From Scleromitrula shiraiana (lineage: Eukaryota; Ascomycota; Leotiomycetes; Helotiales; Sclerotiniaceae): a stretch of 64,000 nucleotides of DNA. This document shows, piece after piece, positions 58,474 to 64,000 of the stretch. A program made the position numbers and the translations under genes. Where the stretch lies: contig JABELC010000006.1 of the NCBI GenBank assembly GCA_028455995.1, forward strand, positions 868,001-932,000, given 5' to 3'. How positions within the stretch are numbered: the first letter of the stretch is position 1; every line of letters begins with the position of its first letter. The notes beneath the pieces are model-generated. The model was not told where the DNA came from and searched no databases. It saw nothing but the letters and a program-made list of their open reading frames with translations.

Positions 58474-59486
58474 ATTATTTTGCATGGGAAAATACTTGAG
58501 AGAAGGTGCTTTTTGGAATTGGAGATGGTTGAGTCCTAGTAATTCCTAGAGAATATTTGCGGTGAAATTTATTAGCATATGATGACTCAGATGATACTCT
58601 CTGGTATATCGTAATTTTAGAGGCGCTGATTTATTTCCTGGTCTTGCGTCTTGCAATCTCTAGCGATTCAAATAATCCCAACTGTTGTTTCACAGCCCCC
58701 ATTCCCAAAGTTCAGGAGATCAATCGGTTAGTTTCCATCCATGTTTATAATAACTTTTTCACTTGTCATACAAAACAGTAACTCAGTCAGCAAGCTTCGC
58801 AATCTCGGCACATGATTACCACCTTGGCGCATCAAACAAGCAACATCCACCTAATACAAAAGCTAAAATGAACACACAAACTGTTGGATATCACGCTGGG
58901 TACTGGGAAAGCGAGCACTGTTGGCTCCAGTATAACATTGCTTTTATTTCCAAAAGATATATTTGGAATCAGACAATCACAAGTTTAGATAGAAATGAAC
59001 TCCTCGTGACTATTCCTGGCGATGAGGAAGAAATGCAAGAAATAGTTTAGGAAATGATATATGCCAATTTTACATTTCACACCTACCAGTGTAGCTCGGT
59101 AAAATATATTGATGGCATCATGTTATGTCGAGTCAACTACTCATTGCTTGGCACAATAATGACTGAGAGTTTGGATCTCAAATTGTATTGAGTTGTACTA
59201 TATTTGTTGCGGGACTTGTTCAAATGGTGGGTATATAAGGAGCTTTTCCTTTCACTTCAACTGAGCTCAACATTCTCATTCACAGCTCCAGTGTCCTTTC
59301 CTCTCATTATATCTCATTTCTTTTCATACAGTTTTCAGACCTTCAGAACACCAAACTACATTTCTTTCAGCTCAGAATTTTATTTCAACTTCCAATTTCA
59401 GTTCCATCTGCCTGGTCTTTCAAGTACTAAATTAAAATCCTGCATTCGGACCTCCCACACTCGTCTCAGTCTTTCTCTCCACCACA
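58474..59486. promoter_or_regulatory. Spacer with the upstream region of the secreted protein gene
   Basis: A 60-codon frame from ATG 58868 to 59050 (begins MNTQTVGYHAGYWESEHCW) is open but has no family or splice support. The 200 bases before the ATG at 59487 are pyrimidine-rich, a typical fungal leader. The sequence GTATATAAGGAG at about 59230 provides a TATA-like element about 255 nt upstream. Confidence 0.45.
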
Positions 59487-60064
59487 ATGAAGTTGAACAT
59501 ACCTCTCGCCATTCTCGCAATCGCGACCTCCATCTCCGCAATTCCAACTAGTACCGCCCCATCAGCCCAGGCTACCAGCGCTACCCCAAACAACAATAAC
59601 AACACTCGCCAAGAACAATCATATAACGAGTCCACAACTATGTGGGATAAAGATATCACACCCGCAGTTAATGCGATTGAAGTAAGTATGAATTGTTTAT
59701 TACGCCTGATATTCCAGTGGCCAAAACAATAACTGACCGTCTAACCAACCTACAGTTAGTAAGCAATTGGTTCCAAACCTGGGCCACATATCCAGATACC
59801 GAAAATTCAATTCAAAGAGTTGCCCAATTTATCGAAACACTTGTCATATTTAGTCAGAAAGAGGCCACAACTTTGACAAACATAATTGAGTTATTCGATA
59901 CTGATGATAGTATTGCTATCAGTACTATTACCAAGATCAGGGAGTTTAATTATACGAGTCAAATTTTGATTAATCAAATATCGAATATCTCTTATCATCA
60001 GATAGCGACGACTAGAGGTGAGAAGCGGGATGGAAGGGGAGGTTATAACGAAGTTGAGTTATAG
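59487..60064 (+). CDS. Small secreted protein, with an in-frame open extension past its stop
   Basis: Family unknown. Two exons, 59487-59681 and 59756-60064, give 167 residues. The chain opens with a signal peptide (MKLNIPLAILAIATSISA), then a Thr/Ser/Asn-rich linker, then a helical segment (LVSNWFQTWATYPDTENSIQ, IETLVIFSQKEATTLTNII). The frame stops at TAG 60062-60064, but 89 further sense codons follow in the same frame, to TAA 60332-60334. That extension contains GTIRCNNLLPQYFILLTYL, which matches the C-terminal part of the decayed upstream copy. The ancestral protein therefore most likely continued, and this TAG is a newer nonsense change. Two Lys-Arg sites (GEKRD, NKRDE) flank the stop and could be Kex2 sites. 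Candidate effector or wall protein, but unproven. Confidence 0.6.
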
Positions 60065-60334
60065 AATGGAGAAGCGACTGGAGTTAATAAGCGGGATGAG
60101 GTTGAGGGATATGATGGCGCCTATTCGACTTCCACATCAACCGACCCAGAAGACCTAATCGGACAACTTGGCACCATCAGATGCAACAACCTACTACCTC
60201 AATACTTCATCCTCTTGACATACCTTGCCGACATCAAAGGATATAGGGATATCGTTCCAAATATACTTTCATTGAATATTGGAATTTGTTTCTTCGATCC
60301 GTCAACAAGAACTTTGTATGGATCTTCTGAATAA
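60065..60334 (+). other. Conserved open extension after the amber stop
   Basis: 89 codons without a stop, in frame with the gene ending at 60064. Its resemblance to the end of the upstream paralogue argues that it was once coding. It could still be translated by stop readthrough, or simply be recent debris. No canonical intron keeps the frame while removing the TAG; the only candidate (47 bp, GTGAGA...TTATAG) leads to another stop after seven codons. Confidence 0.5.
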
Positions 60335-61082
60335 GGCGAGTTTGGTGGGAGGTTGGGGGTGATCGCATTCGGTTTCTTCGAATGGGTCTCGAAGACTCAT
60401 GTTTTAGTTCGGCTGAACTTCTCATTCGTTGGTTTGGGATTTTTTTTGAATTTCTGTTTGGTTTGACTTTGGAATTGTTTGCTTTATGATGTAAATAACA
60501 TCTACATTCTGTTTATTGGGTTCTTGATAGGGACCTGCTAGCTTTGGGATTTTCAATCATTGTTTCTTTAGTCATCCAGATATCCTCACTGAGAATTATC
60601 CAGTAGTTTGTTTATCAGGTGACTTCACTTTCGTTAATTAGCTAACCTAGTAGCATATCATTAACATGTCGAATGAGGAATAAAATAGTATTTCTTATCT
60701 ATGCTAAATACAATTGAAATTGACATGAATTGAGCAAATTAGCCATGGAGAGTTTTGCCAAAATACAATACCACTTCTTATCTATCACGTACCACATGCA
60801 CAAAGCACATAATGAGGGGTAGGATTCATTCCCCGGTCGATAAATCTTTGGTGATCGATTGAGCCACAAAAACAGCATAACAAAACGCGGAATAGGGCGA
60901 TGGCGTCAACTGCAAGGGTCATCTCGTTATACAGAAACCATACATGAACCCAGTCTGAAAATCGACGGTACAGTAGCACAAGTTTACTCAAAAATAACAT
61001 AAATTAAACGTGAAACTTTAGTGCAAAAGAATCAACGACTGGTTGTTCGATTTTACTCTATGTTTTTTGATCTTAAATAAAG
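60335..61082. other. Intergenic region upstream of the MFS gene
   Basis: AT-rich, no gene seen. It contains the promoter of the transporter that starts at 61083. Confidence 0.5.
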
Positions 61083-63050
61083 ATGACGAGTAAAAATATC
61101 ATTGATGATCACGTGGCGTTGACTTCTAGCTCGGATGATCTCACAACGACGACAGTTATTAAGGAGAAAACGCAGAGAAAATGGACAAGTTATATATGGG
61201 ATTCATTGGATAAGACTCCACAAGAACGTCGATTCTTGTTCAAACTTGATTTGGCAGTTTTGACATTTGCTTCGCTCGGTAAAACCCCTTGGTGTTCCCC
61301 TTGTTTCCTCAAGATGCAGACTTCTGATATGAGGTAATTTAGGATATTTCATCAAGAATCTAGATCAATCAAATATCAATAATGCCTTTGTTTCTGGAAT
61401 GTGAGTTATAAAAGTACCTGAAGATATCTTGATGTATGTTAATCTAATAATAGGAAGGAGGATCTAAATTTATACGGTAATCAGCTTAACTACATGGTTG
61501 CAACATGGACAGCTGGATATGTCATTGGAGAAATTCCAAGTAATATCATACTCACTAGAGTGAGACCTTCAATTTGGATTCCGACTATTGAGGTGCGCTA
61601 AAATCACTTAAGATTGAGGTAACATCATTGACAAGACATAGGTAGTTTGGACAGTTTTGACAATGCTCATGTCCAAATGTAATAACGTGTCGCAAATATA
61701 TGCGTTGAGATTTCTTATTGGCCTGGCTGAAAGTGGTTTCTACCCAGGAATGCAATATATTATTGGATCATGGTATCGAAAAGACGAGTTAGCTAAGAGG
61801 TCATGCATTTTTCATGCGACTGGAGCACTTGGTACCATGTTTTCAGGGTATCTGATGGCATCTGTGTATCATCTTGAGGGAAATGGAGGTTTAAAAGGTT
61901 GGCAATGGTAAGAAGCATGTTTCTTGATGCTAGAAAGTACTGCTTGCTCACGTCTAGATAGGTTGTTCATAATCGATGGAGTTATTTCTCTTCCTATCGC
62001 CATTGCTGGATATTTCATCTTACCAGATGTTCCAGAGATTGCCAAAGCTTGGTACTTTTCTAAGGAGGTTCGTATATACCAAATACTGTGTCGAATTAGC
62101 TAACATTAGAAAAGGAATTGGAGTATGGTAAGAAACGAATGGAATTAGAAGGTAGAGAGCAAAGAAAACCATATACGAAAGCAAAAATAACGAAAATATT
62201 CTCTTCTTGGCATATTTATGCTCTTACTCTCTTATACGTGTAAGATAGACACCACCTTTCTCCATTCAATATCTGGAAAAGCCTGAGATTGAAACTACCC
62301 ACGAACTTTACTAATTCGGGACTAGGACTTTTAACAATGGATGCGCTGGATCAGTTCCTGTTTTTGCTCAATATCTTAAAGCTTCCAAGCACCCCAAGTA
62401 TACAGTAGGACAAATAAATACATACCCAACAGGGACATCGGCAGTACAAGTTGTAACAACACTCATATATGCTTGGACATCCGACACCATCCTAGATGGA
62501 AAACGCTGGCCACCGATTGTCGTTGGGGGTGTGATAAACCTCATATGTTACATTTCTTTCTCGGTTTGGAATATCCCAGAAGGATGGAGATGGACTTGTT
62601 ATTATCTCATGGGTTCCGGATATGGTCTATCAGGACTTTGTATGGCGTGGGCGCATGAGATTTGCAACGATGATAATGAGGAAAGAGCAATAGTGATCGC
62701 AACCATGAATGAGATGGCATACGTTCTCCAAGCTTGGCTTCCACTTATTATTTGGCAACAAGTGGATGCTCCTCAATATCAAAAAGGGTTCATTACCATT
62801 TCGGTATTGTCATTCATCCTTATTTTGACAGCTTTCATGATTCGAATTCTTTGGGCGAGGGAAAAACTCAAGTAAGTTGATGAGATAGAAGAGTAGAATG
62901 TTTGTTTTCTAATACTATCATAGGAAAGAGAGTGCCAAAGCAGTCGAGTCTCCAATTGAGAATATAGATGGTGAAAGTCGTAATGGTAGTTCACATGAGG
63001 GTACGGTTATTAGCTCGAGTAAAGTTGATGGTGATGGTGTTGACATATAA
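61083..63050 (+). CDS. MFS transporter of the anion:cation symporter family (Liz1/Fen2/Dal5/Tna1 type)
   Basis: A plasma-membrane importer of a small organic anion. The family includes pantothenate (Liz1, Fen2), nicotinate (Tna1) and allantoate (Dal5) carriers, and the substrate here is not decided. Exons: 61083-61278, 61343-61400, 61454-61592, 61642-61907, 61962-62067, 62115-62239, 62326-62871 and 62924-63050, giving 520 residues with all phases closing. Family signatures: [20 protein letters not shown] between TM1 and TM2, [47 protein letters not shown] and the late-domain [11 protein letters not shown]. Twelve membrane helices can be placed, with a central hydrophilic loop ([20 protein letters not shown]). 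The resemblance looks closest to pantothenate transporter Liz1-like proteins (recalled, not aligned). The Ser/Asp-rich C-terminus is cytosolic. Confidence 0.93.
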
Positions 63051-63688
63051 AAATGAGAACTCAATTCGGGTGTTTCATGAATTTTCCACCACAATCCATA
63101 TATTAAACTAGATCCATTCATATTAAAAGAGAATGTAACCTTAGAGATGATATTGCGACATTTTGTAGCCTTGAAAATCAGATTTATGGCCTCCATGCAT
63201 TTGCTAAACAGTACCTGGACAATTGAAAATGATTTGTTGCATGTCGCATTCGAAGCCCTGAAGTCCAGGCAGCACAATCAATCAACAGGAGTTCGAACCT
63301 CGAAAGGCTAAAAGCTGTAGTTAGCCAAATCCTAGGTGGAATTGGCATTCTTTATTGAAACTTCCAGCGTCGCCAGGTGTTCTTCAATAGTTGATAACGC
63401 ATAACTTCCAACATCAATGATGATATAGTCCCGTATGCTGCTCGTGTCACTGTGTTCTAGTGGTTGTGTTTGTAATATGTAGTATTATTTATATGCATTA
63501 TTGGGAGTTGATTGACTGAACTCAATTGTGGCTTGATTCACCAGCCTCATATCAAACTACCGGTGTCATCCCAAATTTAAGCGGAAAACTTCGTCATACC
63601 CACAATTCAATACGGAATACATCGGTCAAAACTCACTCAAATTCTCGATTATTCACCCTATCTTTCCTCAAATCCAACACTCAAAACG
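63051..63688. promoter_or_regulatory. Upstream region of the PTH2 gene
   Basis: No gene is visible. The bases just before ATG 63689 are rich in C and A (AATCCAACACTCAAAACG), a common fungal leader composition. A GTTCGAAC palindrome near 63290 resembles a tRNA B box but lacks the rest of a tRNA. Confidence 0.45.
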
Positions 63689-64000
63689 ATGGCAGATATG
63701 CGGCAGCCACCGACCCCCGTCGCCATGCTTATAGGCACCGCGATAATATGCGGAATCAGCGGATACATGTTTGGAATTGCATCATCTCTTGGATTTTTTC
63801 CCATTCCGTTTATGCCACAAGCTCCTAAGGCACGAGGAATCGCAAACTATGATGATGAAACGGAGAGTGAGGAGGAGGATATAGATGCAGATATATTAGA
63901 CCATGCTCCTAACTGGGCCAATGGTGTAGAGGCTGATAGGAGAGATGGATTAAGAGTTGCGCCAAAGAAGGTAGAGAAGAAGGAAACGAAGAAAGGATCT
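63689..64000 (+). CDS. pth2: Peptidyl-tRNA hydrolase PTH2, 5' part (cut by window end)
   Basis: PTH2 releases peptides from stalled peptidyl-tRNA. Only the N-terminal 104 residues are in the window. They show an N-terminal hydrophobic segment with Gly residues (MLIGTAIICGISGYMFGIA, then SSLGFFPIPFMP), as in fungal PTH2 proteins that are anchored in the mitochondrial outer membrane. An acidic linker (DDETESEEEDIDADIL) follows, then DHAPNWANGVEADRRDGLR and a Lys/Glu-rich run leading toward the catalytic domain. The catalytic residues lie beyond the window, so the identification rests on the characteristic linker motif and is an inference. No intron is seen before the cut. Confidence 0.72.
   Translation, partial: MADMRQPPTPVAMLIGTAIICGISGYMFGIASSLGFFPIPFMPQAPKARGIANYDDETESEEEDIDADILDHAPNWANGVEADRRDGLRVAPKKVEKKETKKGS

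Noticed and set aside
58868..59050. 60-codon open frame between the two secreted-protein copies
   Set aside because: No signal peptide, no similarity to either copy, and no splice or promoter support; too short to call on its own.
63280..63305. GTTCGAAC palindrome resembling a tRNA T-arm/B box
   Set aside because: No acceptor stem, D-arm or anticodon arm can be folded around it on either strand, and the T-stem pairs do not match.

Overview
This window comes from the nuclear genome of a filamentous ascomycete. Most genes are split by short introns (about 45-165 bp) with GT...AG ends. Coding exons are moderately GC-rich and lie in AT-rich spacers full of microsatellites. Protein families are typical of Pezizomycotina, and one 1.5 kb island is almost pure A+T. 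The gene repertoire and spacer style suggest Leotiomycetes, perhaps Sclerotiniaceae (Botrytis/Sclerotinia/Monilinia type), but the genus is an inference. Nothing indicates bacteria, a virus or an organelle.

Layout: 1-4.8 kb, spacer with one possible tiny split gene. 4.8-7.7 kb, a GT2/CPS-1 type membrane glycosyltransferase (+). 9.2-11.7 kb, a 12-exon cytochrome P450 (-) whose frame does not close at one junction. 14.0-15.2 kb, an intronless acidic-tailed protein (+). 15.5-17.5 kb, an MFS sugar transporter (-). 19.5-21.9 kb, a Zn2Cys6 transcription factor with a Pro-His repeat (+). 22.6-24.0 kb, a GH76 Dfg5/Dcw1-type enzyme (-). 25.2-28.1 kb, an OPT oligopeptide transporter (-). 29.4-30.9 kb, an AT-rich element with inverted ends. 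32.2-34.8 kb, two tandem MYND-finger genes (-), one clearly broken by stop codons. 36.6 kb, a possible small secreted protein followed by a 7-bp minisatellite. 37.4-38.9 kb, GPI2/PIG-C (-). 43.5-44.2 kb, a secreted/anchored orphan (+). 44.2-49.6 kb, a gene-free microsatellite-rich spacer. 49.6-54.7 kb, a 10-exon gene (-) encoding a 1453-residue fusion of Zn finger, P-loop GTPase, RING-like finger and patatin lipase. 55.6-56.4 kb, a glutathione S-transferase (-). 57.8-60.3 kb, two paralogous small secreted proteins, one decayed. 61.1-63.1 kb, an MFS transporter of the pantothenate/allantoate type (+). 63.7 kb to the end, the 5' part of PTH2 (+).

The genes do not form a biosynthetic cluster. 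Three concern the cell wall or GPI anchors: GT2 makes an extracellular polysaccharide, GPI2 starts GPI-anchor synthesis, and the GH76 protein probably transfers GPI-mannoproteins to the wall. They are dispersed, so I infer no operon-like coupling. Three transporters (sugar, peptide, vitamin/organic anion) fit a nutrient-scavenging fungus. The most unusual gene is the GTPase-RING-patatin fusion: it joins a nucleotide-controlled switch to a phospholipase effector, an arrangement reminiscent of immune or incompatibility receptors. All exon boundaries were derived by hand from splice signals, reading-frame phase and protein-family continuity; no alignment or RNA data were available.
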